Assembly: GCA_947471985.1 (NCBI GenBank)
Contig: CANIZL010000052.1
Location: 1 to 45,064, forward strand
Length of the DNA stretch: 45,064 nucleotides
DNA from: Verrucomicrobiota bacterium
Lineage (GTDB): Bacteria; Verrucomicrobiota; Verrucomicrobiia; Limisphaerales; UBA9464
Reading direction: 5' to 3'
Notes under the pieces: generated by a model
The model's input: the letters and a program-made list of their open reading frames with translations, nothing else
What the model was told of the DNA's origin: nothing
Databases searched by the model: none
Translations under genes and position numbers: made by a program
In this document: positions 24,816-34,900 of the stretch, piece after piece
Numbering within the stretch: the first letter of the stretch is position 1
Layout: the number at the start of each line of letters is the position of its first letter

Positions 24816-27800
24816 TCAGGGCACCTGCAGGAACCGATAGTACCGCAGGGGCCGATTGGTGGCCTGCGGATCCAAGACCCGGAGCAACAGCTCGGGCATT
24901 TCGTTGGTGGACAGGTTTTCCCACTTCAGGGGCACCTCCAGTTCGGACGTGGCCTGCAACACGTAGTTGCTGCCCACCAAACCGAGGTAACAGATGGACA
25001 TGCCGTCCGTCTCCGAATAGCCGTCCGCCACGGCGGTGTACAACGGCGGCGGAATGACCTCAATGGTCACCGGATCCGAGATCGTAACCGCCCCGAGGTT
25101 GTCCGTGGCCACCGCGCGCAGTTCGTATTTGCCGAACACGTCGGTGTGGAACCGGGAGAAGAACGGCCGACCCGCCGGCTGGGTCCGGGTCGTCTCCCCA
25201 AGTTTGAATTGGCCCCGGTAGAATTCGACCTTCACCACCCGGCCATCGGGATCGCCCGCCACCGCGGTGATCGGAATATCGTAGCAGGCGAAGAACTGTT
25301 GGTTCGTCACCGGCTCGATGATCCGGATCGTGGGCGGCTGATTCACCGGCTGCACCGGCACCCCAAACGTGACGCCCGTGCCGCCCGCCCCAAAGGCGAA
25401 GCCGGATCCACCACTGATGGCGAAGCCGCCCAGGTTGCCGCCCGTGCCTGGATTCAGCGGGTTCCAGGTGAGACCGCCATTGGTCGAAACGCACAGCAAT
25501 CCGCCGTCGCCGACGATGTACGCGGTGTTGGCATCCGCCCAGATCACGTTGCGAATGGTGGCGCTCGTCCCGGAATTCACCGGGATCCACGCCGTACCAT
25601 TGTAGCGGCAGATGGTGCCGCCCGATCCAACCGCCAGCCCCAAGTTAGCTCCGCTGAACGCGACGCTGTAGAAGGTGGCCGACGTGCCGGTGATCACCGA
25701 TTGCCAGGCGCCACCCACGTAGCGGCAGATCGTCCCGGAAGCGCCGACCGCCCAAGGTACAGAACCGCCATACGCGACCCCGTAACACGTGGCGCCGATT
25801 CCGGTGGGCGTCGCCACCCAGGTGCGTCCGTTATAGCGGCAGATGGTACCGCCGCTGCCCACCGCCCAACCGCTGGCCGGGGAATCGAAGGTCAGCCCGT
25901 AGAACGTGGCCGACGTCCCCGTATTGAAGGCCGTCCAACTGGAACCCAGGTTCGTCGAAATGCAGAGGACCCCATTCGCACCACCGACATACGTCACACC
26001 TCCGATGGCTTGAATCGCATTCAGATCGGAGCTGATGCCGGTGTTCACCGGCGTCCAGGTCAGGCCGCCGTTGAAGGTCACACACACACCGCCGCCGAGC
26101 AGACTGATGTAACCCACATTCCGATTCAGGAACGAAGCTCCCGTGATGTAATTGGAGGCACCCGTATTCAGCACCGTCAGTCCGGGGGGCGGCGTCACCA
26201 CCACATTGACCACAGCATTGGAACTCCGGGTGGCACCAAACTGATTACTGGCCACCAGCCAATACGTTCCCGCCGCGGACAGATCCGCCACCCGCGAATA
26301 GGCCGACGCCGTCGCCCCTGCGAGCGGGGCGTTATCCTTGAACCATTGATACGAAATGGTCGGCCGGCCGACGACCACGGGATTCAGCGCGAAGACGCCG
26401 CCCAATCCCACGGCAGTGGCCAGCGGTTGTTGCAGGAATTCCGGCGGACAGTCCGGAGCACCCGACGCCAGCGTCGTGACTTCCGCTTCCACCAACGCCC
26501 GTTGGTACACCCGGACTTCATCCAGGCCACCCGTCACGTACGGGTAGAAGACATTCACCGTGGGCCCGCTGAACAGCGTCGTACCGTTCCCCGTCGCCCC
26601 GCCGGTGCTAGACAACGTCAGCGCCAGGCGGGCGCCGTTCACCCACAATTCGGTGTTGGCCGGATCCGCCTCGTTGCCGCCGCGGAAATTCAGGGCCACG
26701 TGCGTCCAGCATCCCAGGTTGGTCACCAGACTTGCCCGCACATCGGTGGAAATAAACCGCGTGGAGTTGGTCCCCAGGGTCACCAGCGCATAGATGCCCG
26801 GGCCAAAGCTGCTGCCCGGCTGGTTACCACTGAACGCCACCGCCGCATTGCCGCGGAAGCCGCCGATCGTCACCGGTTGCACGTTGGCCAGGGTGTCGTG
26901 CCGCACCCAATAGCTGACGGCGAAGGCCCGATCGACGCGCAACAACGGATCATCCGTGGCACCCAACGCGCCGTAGCCGCCATTGCGCGTGGAGAACCAA
27001 CCGGCGCGCGGTCCGTTGGTGCCGTACAAGGTCGCGGCAATTCCAGAGAGCGACCGCCCATTGATGATATCCACCAGCGAGCCATCGAGCGGATACCGGG
27101 CCACCAAGCCTTCGGCATTCGGCGGCGGCAGCACGTCGAGCGTGGCACCCGCACTGCCAACCGAGCCCGCGGTATTGGAAACCACCACACTGTAGGTGGC
27201 ATCGTCCACCCGCGTGACCGACGCCAGCGCATAGTCCGCCGCCGTGGCGCCGGGGATGATCTGGTTGTTCTTGTACCATTGATACTTGAGCCCATTGCCG
27301 ATCGCACTCACCGAGAAGGCCGCCGACTGCCCCGGAACCACGGCATCCGCTATGGGATTCCGAGTGATGACCGGCGGCAGGGTGTTGATCGTGAGCGTCA
27401 CCGGCGCGCTGGTCACGGCCCCGAAACGATTGCTGACCACCACGGTGTAGGCCGCGATGTTGGCCGCCTGGGCGTTGACGATCGACAACACCGCCGCCGT
27501 GGCGCCCCCGAGATCGACGTCATTCGTTCGCCATTGATAGGCCATCGGCGTGGCCCCGATGGCCGCGACCGAGAACTGGGCGGTACCGCCCGGGTTCACG
27601 GCCTGATTCACCGGCGCCTGCGTGATTTCCGGCGGGCAATCCGGCGGATTGGCCGCCAGCGCCAGCGCGTCCTCGGGCCGCAGAGCGCGGCTATAAACGC
27701 GCACCTCATCCAGATCGCCATTCACGTACCCATTGATGCCGGCGATATTGCGTCCGAGTTCATTGAGCCCGACGCCGCCCCCGAGATTCACATTGCCCGG

Positions 27801-30800
27801 CAGGGGAATCGACACGCCGTTGAAATACGCCGCGTAATTCGCGTTCAGGTTCTTGTCGCCGCCGCGGTACACCAACACCACGTGCATCCAGCAACCCACC
27901 TGGGGTCCGATGGCGGTGCGGGGATCCACCGTGGCCGGTCCAGGATGCCCCCGGAATCCGAAGTGGGTCGCCAAATCGCCGTTGTTACCCGAACTCAAGT
28001 ACACCGCGAATTCACCGTCAGCCGCCGCCAGATGGAGCGGCACCATCGACTTGATCGAGCGCGGCCGGAGCCAGAAGGACGTCGAAAAAGCCTCCGCGGA
28101 ATCCATGATCGGCACCGTGGGATCCGTGCCCAGACTGACATAGCTGGATCCATTGAAACGGATCGCACGATCCCGGGCCGCATTGGTCACGTAGCTGGTC
28201 ACACCCACCGCCGTGCCATTCCGACCGCCGATGGAATCCACCAGGTTGCCGTCGAACGAATACCGCGCGAGCAGCCCCGCCTCCAGACTCGAAGGATTCA
28301 CCGTCAGAGTGGCCACCGTACTGCGCTCGGATCCGCCCGAATTGCCCACCACCACATCGTAGGCTCCCGCGTCCGTGAATTTCACCGAGTTGAGGGTGAG
28401 CGTGGCCGCGGTGGCCCCGGAAACATTCACCCCGTTGCGTCGCCACTGATAGGTCAGGCCCCCGCCCGTGGCGCCCACAGAGAAGCTGGCCGTCGCGCCG
28501 TCAAGCACAGCGACGTCCACCGGCTGCTGGGTAATCTGCGGCGGCAACACGCTCGTCTTGCTGAAGCGCACGGTGACGTTGGTGGAAGAATACTTTACGT
28601 CGGCGGCGAATCCGACCGGGGCATTCGTGGTGGCGAACGTACCCAGGCGCGTCGTCCCCCGCATGATTTCAAAGACATCGGCACCATTGGGTTCGAAGCC
28701 ATTGAGGAATTCGAGCCGCAATTCGCCACCCATGTTGAGACCACCCGCGGTGAAGAACTGATCATAGGTCACGCCCGCCTGCGTTCCGCCGATTTGAAAA
28801 TAGGAGCGGCTGGACGCGGTGTTGGTGGTATTCCAATTGGGATTGATCTCCAATTTCCCCAGCGGATTGCCGGGCCGGAGATCCCCGGCGATGGAGACGC
28901 CGGTACCGATGCGACCGTAGCCCTCCAGGGTACCGCCCTGAATGTTCAACAGCAGCGGGCTCCCTTCATAGGTGCCGCCGAACAATTGCAGCCGACCGGC
29001 CGTCTGGGTGAAGCCCTGACGGAACGTCAAGGTGCCCGCCTGCAAGGTCACCACATTCGAGTTCTGCACATTGTAGTCGAAGTATCCGACTCCGGCGCCC
29101 GCGCTCTTGAGCAGGGTACCGGCATTGGCGAACACCGCCGGGACGCCGCCCCAATAATAAATCTGCGCCGGATTCTTGAGATCCAGTACCGCTCCCGCCT
29201 GATTTTCCCACACCGCGCCGAAACCGGCGTAGTCCGGGCCCGGACTCGTCCAGTCCACGGTCGTCGCATTGACGACCCGGCGTTCCCGCAAGGCATGTTG
29301 TCCACCGGGCAGTACTGAAACCACGGAACTGGCGCCCAGAGTGAGTCGACCCGCACCTTCAATCTGCCCACCGGTCCAGTCGAACTGGCCGTTCAAGGTC
29401 AGGTCCGATGTCCCTTGCAAAACGCCGCCGGCTCCGAGTTCCAAGTAGGCGCCCGTAGTTTGGGGAACGGCGACATTATAAGCACCTCCGGTGATCCAAA
29501 AGCGTCCGCCGCCCGACAGCACCGTGCTGACGTGATTGGTGAAGACACCGCCGTTAAAAGCCAACGTAGCGCCGTTCCCCACCGACCAATTGGCCGCCAG
29601 CGTGCCACCCTGCCGCAGGTACAACGAACCGGAGTTGACCGCGAAGGAGTTCGCATTCTGAATATTGAGGTCGAAGTAGGCCACCCCGACACCCCCACTC
29701 TTCACGAACGATCCCGCGTTCTGGAAAGCGCCCACGACACCACCCAAATAGTAAACCTGGGCGGCATTCTTCATGTCCAGCGTGGCACCGGCTTGATTCT
29801 CCCAAATCGCACCGAAACCTACATAGTCCGGGCCGGGGCTCGTCCAATCAACGGAAGTGCGATTGACAATGCGGCGACCCCGCAACGCGTGCTGACCACC
29901 TGGCAGGACCGCCACCGAGGAGCCCACCGGCCAGGTCAGCGTGCCGGTGCCTTCGATCTGCCCGCCGGTCCAATCAAATCGCCCCGTCAGGGTCAGATCC
30001 GCCGACCCCTTCAACGTGCCGCCCGGCCCGAGTTCCAGAAGGATACCGGTCGTCTGCGTGGCCGCGACATTGTAGGTGCCGCCTGAAATCAGGAAACGCC
30101 CGGCACCGCTGAATCCGGACGAGGCGTGGTTATCAAAGTCGCCCCCGTTGAACGCCAGCGTCGCTCCGGCCCCCACGCTCCAACCCGCCGCCAGCGTGCC
30201 ACCCTGCCGCAGGTACAACGAACCGGAGTTGACCGCGAAGGAGTTCGCATTTTGAATATTGAGATCGAAATAAGCGACCCCGACGCCCCCACTCTTCACA
30301 AACGATCCCGCATTTTGGAAAGCCGCCACCGATCCACCAAAATAGTAAACCTGCGCCGCACTCTTCATATCGAAGGTCGCGCCCGCCTGTGTTTCCCACA
30401 CCGCGCCAAAGCCGAAGTAATCCGGGCCGGTACTGGTCCAATTCACCTGGCCACCCTGCACGATCCGACGATCCCGCAAGGTATGCTGCCCACCCGCGGT
30501 AACGTTGGCCACGGAACCGGCTGTCAGGATCAATTTGCCCGTGCCCTGAATCTGTCCACCGGACCATTCAAAGCGCCCGTCAATGGTCAGATCGCCAGTG
30601 CCATCCAGGACCCCCGCGGGAAACAGCCGCACCTGCCCATTGGCATTCACGGTTCCGGGGCCGTTCAGCGTGAACACGCCACCGGACAAAGCGAGCGTGG
30701 CCTGACCGGTGGCGGGACTCACGTTTAAACCCGCGACCGCGACGACCGAGCTCAGGGTCACCGTATAGGTACCCGCGGCATCAATGACGGCGGTGTCCGC

Positions 30801-30950
30801 CGCAGCGGGCGGCGTGCCGGTGCTCCACTTGGTGCCATCCGACCACGCGCCGGAGACGGCCGCCTTCCAGGTCACGGTCGCCGCCTGCGTTATTCCGGTC
30901 AGCCCGGCCAGCCAAATCCACATCAACGCAAAAAAGAATCGTATTCTCAT
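24816..30950 (-). CDS. Giant exported multidomain protein (beta-repeat, Ig, LamG and propeller)
   Basis: The 2044-residue protein starts with a signal peptide MRIRFFFALMWIWLAG. Residues 25-100 resemble an autotransporter-adhesin-like start with DGTKWSTG. Three Gly/Asn-rich beta-repeats of about 198 residues follow (roughly 105-300, 301-500 and 501-690). Then come Ig-like domains (about 803-887, 1107-1190, 1193-1275 and 1502-1585), two LamG/concanavalin-like domains (about 893-1100 and 1281-1495), a YCF48/BNR-like propeller with repeated SGGTICRYNG phrases (about 1590-1865), and an Ig-like segment with AVAGDPDGRVVKVEFYRG. The C-terminal 60 residues, with YVLQATSELEVPLKW and RYYRFLQVP, resemble a domain common at the end of exported Verrucomicrobiota proteins. 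A surface or secreted adhesion or carbohydrate-binding role is likely but inferred. Confidence 0.93.
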   Translation of the reverse strand: MRIRFFFALMWIWLAGLTGITQAATVTWKAAVSGAWSDGTKWSTGTPPAAADTAVIDAAGTYTVTLSSVVAVAGLNVSPATGQATLALSGGVFTLNGPGTVNANGQVRLFPAGVLDGTGDLTIDGRFEWSGGQIQGTGKLILTAGSVANVTAGGQHTLRDRRIVQGGQVNWTSTGPDYFGFGAVWETQAGATFDMKSAAQVYYFGGSVAAFQNAGSFVKSGGVGVAYFDLNIQNANSFAVNSGSLYLRQGGTLAAGWSVGAGATLAFNGGDFDNHASSGFSGAGRFLISGGTYNVAATQTTGILLELGPGGTLKGSADLTLTGRFDWTGGQIEGTGTLTWPVGSSVAVLPGGQHALRGRRIVNRTSVDWTSPGPDYVGFGAIWENQAGATLDMKNAAQVYYLGGVVGAFQNAGSFVKSGGVGVAYFDLNIQNANSFAVNSGSLYLRQGGTLAANWSVGNGATLAFNGGVFTNHVSTVLSGGGRFWITGGAYNVAVPQTTGAYLELGAGGVLQGTSDLTLNGQFDWTGGQIEGAGRLTLGASSVVSVLPGGQHALRERRVVNATTVDWTSPGPDYAGFGAVWENQAGAVLDLKNPAQIYYWGGVPAVFANAGTLLKSAGAGVGYFDYNVQNSNVVTLQAGTLTFRQGFTQTAGRLQLFGGTYEGSPLLLNIQGGTLEGYGRIGTGVSIAGDLRPGNPLGKLEINPNWNTTNTASSRSYFQIGGTQAGVTYDQFFTAGGLNMGGELRLEFLNGFEPNGADVFEIMRGTTRLGTFATTNAPVGFAADVKYSSTNVTVRFSKTSVLPPQITQQPVDVAVLDGATASFSVGATGGGLTYQWRRNGVNVSGATAATLTLNSVKFTDAGAYDVVVGNSGGSERSTVATLTVNPSSLEAGLLARYSFDGNLVDSIGGRNGTAVGVTSYVTNAARDRAIRFNGSSYVSLGTDPTVPIMDSAEAFSTSFWLRPRSIKSMVPLHLAAADGEFAVYLSSGNNGDLATHFGFRGHPGPATVDPRTAIGPQVGCWMHVVLVYRGGDKNLNANYAAYFNGVSIPLPGNVNLGGGVGLNELGRNIAGINGYVNGDLDEVRVYSRALRPEDALALAANPPDCPPEITQAPVNQAVNPGGTAQFSVAAIGATPMAYQWRTNDVDLGGATAAVLSIVNAQAANIAAYTVVVSNRFGAVTSAPVTLTINTLPPVITRNPIADAVVPGQSAAFSVSAIGNGLKYQWYKNNQIIPGATAADYALASVTRVDDATYSVVVSNTAGSVGSAGATLDVLPPPNAEGLVARYPLDGSLVDIINGRSLSGIAATLYGTNGPRAGWFSTRNGGYGALGATDDPLLRVDRAFAVSYWVRHDTLANVQPVTIGGFRGNAAVAFSGNQPGSSFGPGIYALVTLGTNSTRFISTDVRASLVTNLGCWTHVALNFRGGNEADPANTELWVNGARLALTLSSTGGATGNGTTLFSGPTVNVFYPYVTGGLDEVRVYQRALVEAEVTTLASGAPDCPPEFLQQPLATAVGLGGVFALNPVVVGRPTISYQWFKDNAPLAGATASAYSRVADLSAAGTYWLVASNQFGATRSSNAVVNVVVTPPPGLTVLNTGASNYITGASFLNRNVGYISLLGGGVCVTFNGGLTWTPVNTGISSDLNAIQAIGGVTYVGGANGVLCISTNLGSSWTAFNTGTSATFYGLTFDSPASGWAVGSGGTICRYNGRTWVATPTGIGATCYGVAYGGSVPWAVGASGTICRYVGGAWQSVITGTSATFYSVAFSGANLGLAVGSGGTICRYNGTAWIPVNSGTSATIRNVIWADANTAYIVGDGGLLCVSTNGGLTWNPLNPGTGGNLGGFAISGGSGFAFGAGGTGVTFGVPVQPVNQPPTIRIIEPVTNQQFFACYDIPITAVAGDPDGRVVKVEFYRGQFKLGETTRTQPAGRPFFSRFHTDVFGKYELRAVATDNLGAVTISDPVTIEVIPPPLYTAVADGYSETDGMSICYLGLVGSNYVLQATSELEVPLKWENLSTNEMPELLLRVLDPQATNRPLRYYRFLQVP
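29594..29657 (-). repeat. Internal DNA repeat, copy 2, in the giant gene
   Basis: This 64-base block is identical to 30188-30251, offset by exactly 594 bases (198 codons), within the second beta-repeat. Flanking sequence between repeats has diverged with many silent changes, so this block points to recent duplication or gene conversion. Confidence 0.85.
30188..30251 (-). repeat. Internal DNA repeat, copy 1, in the giant gene
   Basis: This 64-base block is identical to 29594-29657 and encodes the same piece (about NSFAVNSGSLYLRQGG) of the first beta-repeat. Confidence 0.85.
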
Positions 30951-31324
30951 CTGAGCCTGACCTGTAAACCGGCGCGCCGCGTCTCCTCAATACGTATTTC
31001 TGCTTAGCGACGGATTTGGCCCCTTTTGACAAAACCGTCCCCCGTCGCTCCCGGCAGCTCTGGCCGCCCGGAGATGCGATTTTCCTGCCGAAATCGCCCT
31101 CCATCAGGGGGGGCGGGGATATCCAGCGGCCGTAGGACGCGAACGGCGTTCCGTCGGACTTCCCCCCCGTGCTGATCTGCGCCAGCGCCGGGCGGGACGT
31201 ACTTCGGTGTGCTGGCGAATACCGCCGGTTTTCCCGCGGAACGGTCGACACAGTTCGCTTTCGCCGCCTGGCGGTTTATCCTTCCGGCCTTGGTGGCAAC
31301 ACCGGATCGAACGAATTCTGCTGC
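30951..31324. other. Divergent intergenic region, 374 bases
   Basis: This region lies between the starts of the giant exported protein (leftward) and the amidohydrolase fusion (rightward) and must hold both promoters. A TTGACA occurs at 31026 in the + direction but no matching -10 box lies at the usual distance. No RNA gene or riboswitch fold was recognised. The open frame upstream of 31325 has no family resemblance. Confidence 0.5.
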
Positions 31325-34300
31325 ATGAAACACCACACCATCACCGCCGGTAGACGGATCTGCGGACTGGGCCAGTGCCTTTCCCTTTCCCTCGGCCTGA
31401 CCAGCCTCATCGCGTCCCCGCTCCGTGGCGCCGAAAGCGCCCCGGCGGCCCCGCCCGTCGCCGTCCCCAAAACCAACGCCCCCACCGATAAATGGGACGT
31501 CCTGAAACCCCACGGCAGTGACACCGCCAAAACCGTGGCCATCGACGTCACCGAAGGCACCTGGCTGAATCTCGACGTCTCGCCCGACGGCTCCACGATC
31601 GTGTTCGATCTCCTGGGCGACCTGTACACGTTGCCGGTGGCCGGCGGAGAGGCCAAAGCGGTCACCGCCGGTCTGGCCTGGGACATGCAGCCCAAGTTCA
31701 GCCCGGACGGCAAGTGGATTGCCTTCACCAGCGACCGCGGCGGTGGCGACAACCTTTGGATCATCCGGGCCGACGCGCACGCCCCACAGCCCGCCAAGGA
31801 GTCCGGCCTGCGTCAGATCACCGACGAGGATTTCCGCCTGTTGAATTCCCCGACCTGGACCCCCGACGGCAAGTATCTGGCTGCCCGCAAACACTTCAGT
31901 TCGCGTCGTTCGCTGGGCGCCGGCGAAATCTGGCTTTATTCGGCCGCGGGAGTCGAGGCGGGAGCCAAGGACGGCGTGCAAATGACCGTGAAGGCCAGTG
32001 AACAAAAGGACCTGGGGGAACCCGCCTTCTCCCCCGATGGCCGGTACCTGTACTTTTCCCGCGACGCCTCCCCGGGGGCCGCGTTTGAATACAACAAGGA
32101 CGGCAATGGACAGATCTATGTCATTTCGCGCCTGGATCGTGTGAAGGGCGAAACCGTGGATTGGATCACCGGACCCGGCGGAGCCGTGCGGCCCACGCCC
32201 TCGCCCGATGGCACCCGCCTCGCGTTCATCCGCCGCGACCGCAATCAAACCTGCCTGTTCGTTCAGGACATCGCCTCCGGGGAAATCCGTAAACTGCGCG
32301 AAGGAATGGAACGGGATATGCAGGAAACCTGGGCCATCCATGGCGTCTATCCGAGCTTCGCGTGGACCCCCGATGGAAAATCCCTCGTCTACTACGCCCA
32401 AGGCGGCTTCCACCGCACCGAAGTCGCGGGCAAGACAACCGTCGACATCCCGTTTCACGTCAAATCCGAGCGCCGAATCATGCCCGCGGTGCGCACGCCG
32501 ATCGAAGTGGCTCCGGCCGAGTTCGACGTCCGCATGCTCCGCGGCGTAACGGTTTCGCCGGCGGGCGATGCCGTGGTGTATTCGGCCCTCGGACACCTGT
32601 ATCGCCGCACTCTGCCGGAGGGAAAACCCCAGCGGGTCACCGCGGAGGAACGACGTTTCGAATTCATGCCGTCGTGGTCCCGGGACGGGAAGTCGCTGGT
32701 CTATATTGCCTGGGACGATGAGGAATTGGCCACGGTGCGAGTGATCAGCGCCACCGGTGGGGAAAGCCGCGTGGTCACGACCCGCCCGGGATTCTACGTA
32801 GATCCCGTCTTCTCGCCGGATGGCTCGAAGATCGTCTACGGAAAGATTAGCGGCGGCAGCCTCCTGGCCGGCGTTCATTCGATGGAACCCGGCGTCTATT
32901 GGGTCCCGTCCACCGGCGGACCGGGCACGCGGATCACGCCGAAAGGCACCCGGCCACAGTTCGGGCCCGACAACGACCGCGTCTACCTGATCACCAGCGA
33001 TCCGGACAAGGAAAACGAGAACACGAAGCTGTTCAGCGTGAACTTGAACGGGACGGAGGAACGCACCCACCTGTCCAGCGCCAACGCCACGGAAATCCAG
33101 ATCTCACCCGACGGCGAATGGGTGGCCTGGGCGGAACGTTTCAATGTCTATATGACGCCGCTCCTGCCGGTGGGGCGTCCGCTGGAGGTCGGTCCGAAAG
33201 CCGCGAACGTGCCGATCTACAAGGTCACCAGTGAAGCAGGCTCCGACCTTTCCTGGTCTGGCAATTCGCAGGCGCTGCATTGGGCCCTCGGGCCGGAGTT
33301 GTTCACGCAAAACGTCCGCGAAGCCCTCCAGACAGCGACCCAACGCGCCGACGAAAAGCGCTTGGAGAATCTGGCCAAAGCAGAAGCCGCCGAGGCGGGC
33401 GCCGAGAAACCCAAGGCCGATGCCGGAGAGAAAAAGCCGGACGCCAAAAACGACTCCAAGCCCAAACCCGTGGGCGTAAACATTGGCTTCCGTCAGCGGG
33501 CGGACCAACCGGAAGGCACCGTCGCCTTGGTGGGCGGGCGCATCGTCACGATGAAAGGCGAGGAGGTCCTGCCGACCGGCGTGGTACTGATCCGTCAGAA
33601 TCGCATCGTGCAGATCGGCGCCCCGGACCAGGTTCAAGTCCCCCCGGACGCGTTCGTGATCGATTGCTCCGGCAAAACACTTCTGCCCGGATTCATCGAT
33701 GTTCACGCGCACGGCGCGCAGGGACAGGACGGCCTCACGCCGCAGCAGAATTGGGGTCGCTACGCGGATCTCGCGTTCGGCGTTACGACGGTCCATGATC
33801 CCTCGAATAATTCGGAAGCCGTTTTCGCCGCCAGTGAGATGCAACGGGCCGGATTGATCGTGCAACCCCGGACCTTCTCCACCGGGACCATCCTCTACGG
33901 GGCCGCCGGCACCTATAAGGCGCAGATCGACAACCTGGAGGACGCCCTCTTCCATCTGAAACGTATGAAGGCGATCGGTGCGTTCAGTGTGAAGTCCTAC
34001 AACCAACCGCGACGCAACCAACGCCAGCAGGTCATTGAAGCGGCCCGTCAACTCGGCATGATGGTGGTGCCCGAAGGGGGCTCCTTGCTGCAACACAACC
34101 TCACCATGGTGGCGGATGGCCATACGGGCGTGGAGCACTCCCTTCCGGTGGATCGAATCTATCGGGACGTGCAGCAATTCTGGGGCGGCAGCGCCACCGG
34201 TTACACGCCCACCCTCATCGTCGGCTACGGCGGTCTGGACGGTGAGCACTACTGGTATCAGCACATGAACGCGTGGCAGCATGAGAAGCTGCTCAAGTTC

Positions 34301-34861
34301 ACCCCCCGCTGGGTGATCGATCCCCGCTCACGCCGGCGTCCCATGGCCAGCGACGAGGATTACAACGTCCTGCGCAGCGCTTCGATTGCCAAGTCGCTGC
34401 TCGATGCCGGTGTCTCGGTGCAACTGGGCGCCCATGGTCAACTCGCCGGACTCGGCTCCCAATGGGAACTCTGGCTCCTCGCGCAGGGCGGCCTGAGCCC
34501 CCTTCAAGCCCTCCAGTGTGCCACCCTCAACGGCGCCCGCTACCTCGGCCTGGATCACGATCTCGGCTCCATCGAAGTGGGCAAACTGGCCGACATCCTG
34601 GTCCTCGATAAAAACCCGCTCGAAGACATCCACAACTCGGACTCGGTGCGCTACACGATTCTCAATGGTCGCGTGTACGAATCCATGACCCTGAATGAGA
34701 TCGGCGCCCGGAAACGGGAGCGGAAGCCCTTCTATTTTGAGCGCCTGATGGGGTCGACCGGCTGGAGCCGGATGATCTTGGGGTGCGCCGGCTGCAATCG
34801 TCCGGCCGGGGAATCGAATGGGATGGTGACAGAGATCCCGGAACCGCGGGCGTATCGCTGA
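31325..34861 (+). CDS. Exported TolB-propeller plus amidohydrolase fusion protein
   Basis: The 1178-residue protein has a signal peptide (CLSLSLGLTSLIASPLRG). About 60-700 is a chain of PD40/WD40-like propeller blades with repeated FSPDGKWIAFTSDRGG-type motifs. After an Ala/Glu/Lys-rich linker (about 675-720) comes an amidohydrolase domain: VALVGGRIVTMKGEEVLP, then FIDVHAHG near 790 with the metal-binding HxH, KSYNQP near 890 where the bridging lysine is expected, VEHSLPVD near 935, GAHGQL near 1035, and a C-terminal GSIEVGKLADILVLD. It probably hydrolyses a cyclic amide or peptide-like substrate in the periplasm. Such TolB-amidohydrolase fusions are known in Bacteroidota and PVC bacteria. 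The ATG at 31325 was chosen because it precedes the signal peptide. Confidence 0.93.
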   Translation: MKHHTITAGRRICGLGQCLSLSLGLTSLIASPLRGAESAPAAPPVAVPKTNAPTDKWDVLKPHGSDTAKTVAIDVTEGTWLNLDVSPDGSTIVFDLLGDLYTLPVAGGEAKAVTAGLAWDMQPKFSPDGKWIAFTSDRGGGDNLWIIRADAHAPQPAKESGLRQITDEDFRLLNSPTWTPDGKYLAARKHFSSRRSLGAGEIWLYSAAGVEAGAKDGVQMTVKASEQKDLGEPAFSPDGRYLYFSRDASPGAAFEYNKDGNGQIYVISRLDRVKGETVDWITGPGGAVRPTPSPDGTRLAFIRRDRNQTCLFVQDIASGEIRKLREGMERDMQETWAIHGVYPSFAWTPDGKSLVYYAQGGFHRTEVAGKTTVDIPFHVKSERRIMPAVRTPIEVAPAEFDVRMLRGVTVSPAGDAVVYSALGHLYRRTLPEGKPQRVTAEERRFEFMPSWSRDGKSLVYIAWDDEELATVRVISATGGESRVVTTRPGFYVDPVFSPDGSKIVYGKISGGSLLAGVHSMEPGVYWVPSTGGPGTRITPKGTRPQFGPDNDRVYLITSDPDKENENTKLFSVNLNGTEERTHLSSANATEIQISPDGEWVAWAERFNVYMTPLLPVGRPLEVGPKAANVPIYKVTSEAGSDLSWSGNSQALHWALGPELFTQNVREALQTATQRADEKRLENLAKAEAAEAGAEKPKADAGEKKPDAKNDSKPKPVGVNIGFRQRADQPEGTVALVGGRIVTMKGEEVLPTGVVLIRQNRIVQIGAPDQVQVPPDAFVIDCSGKTLLPGFIDVHAHGAQGQDGLTPQQNWGRYADLAFGVTTVHDPSNNSEAVFAASEMQRAGLIVQPRTFSTGTILYGAAGTYKAQIDNLEDALFHLKRMKAIGAFSVKSYNQPRRNQRQQVIEAARQLGMMVVPEGGSLLQHNLTMVADGHTGVEHSLPVDRIYRDVQQFWGGSATGYTPTLIVGYGGLDGEHYWYQHMNAWQHEKLLKFTPRWVIDPRSRRRPMASDEDYNVLRSASIAKSLLDAGVSVQLGAHGQLAGLGSQWELWLLAQGGLSPLQALQCATLNGARYLGLDHDLGSIEVGKLADILVLDKNPLEDIHNSDSVRYTILNGRVYESMTLNEIGARKRERKPFYFERLMGSTGWSRMILGCAGCNRPAGESNGMVTEIPEPRAYR

Positions 34862-34900
34862 GCCTCCGGGGTGCGGGGCCTTCGCAGTCAAGGCACCCGA

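Noticed and set aside
24816-24900. PEP-CTERM or LPXTG sorting signal at the end of the giant protein
   Set aside because: There is no C-terminal hydrophobic helix with basic tail and no PEP or LPXTG motif.
24705-29318. 1537-residue rightward open frame opposite the giant gene
   Set aside because: It is Arg/His-rich with no domain pattern and exactly antisense to well-recognised Ig and LamG domains; long antisense frames are expected at high GC.
31004-33070. 688-residue leftward open frame opposite the amidohydrolase fusion
   Set aside because: It is antisense to propeller blades with clear PD40 motifs and has no recognisable domain.
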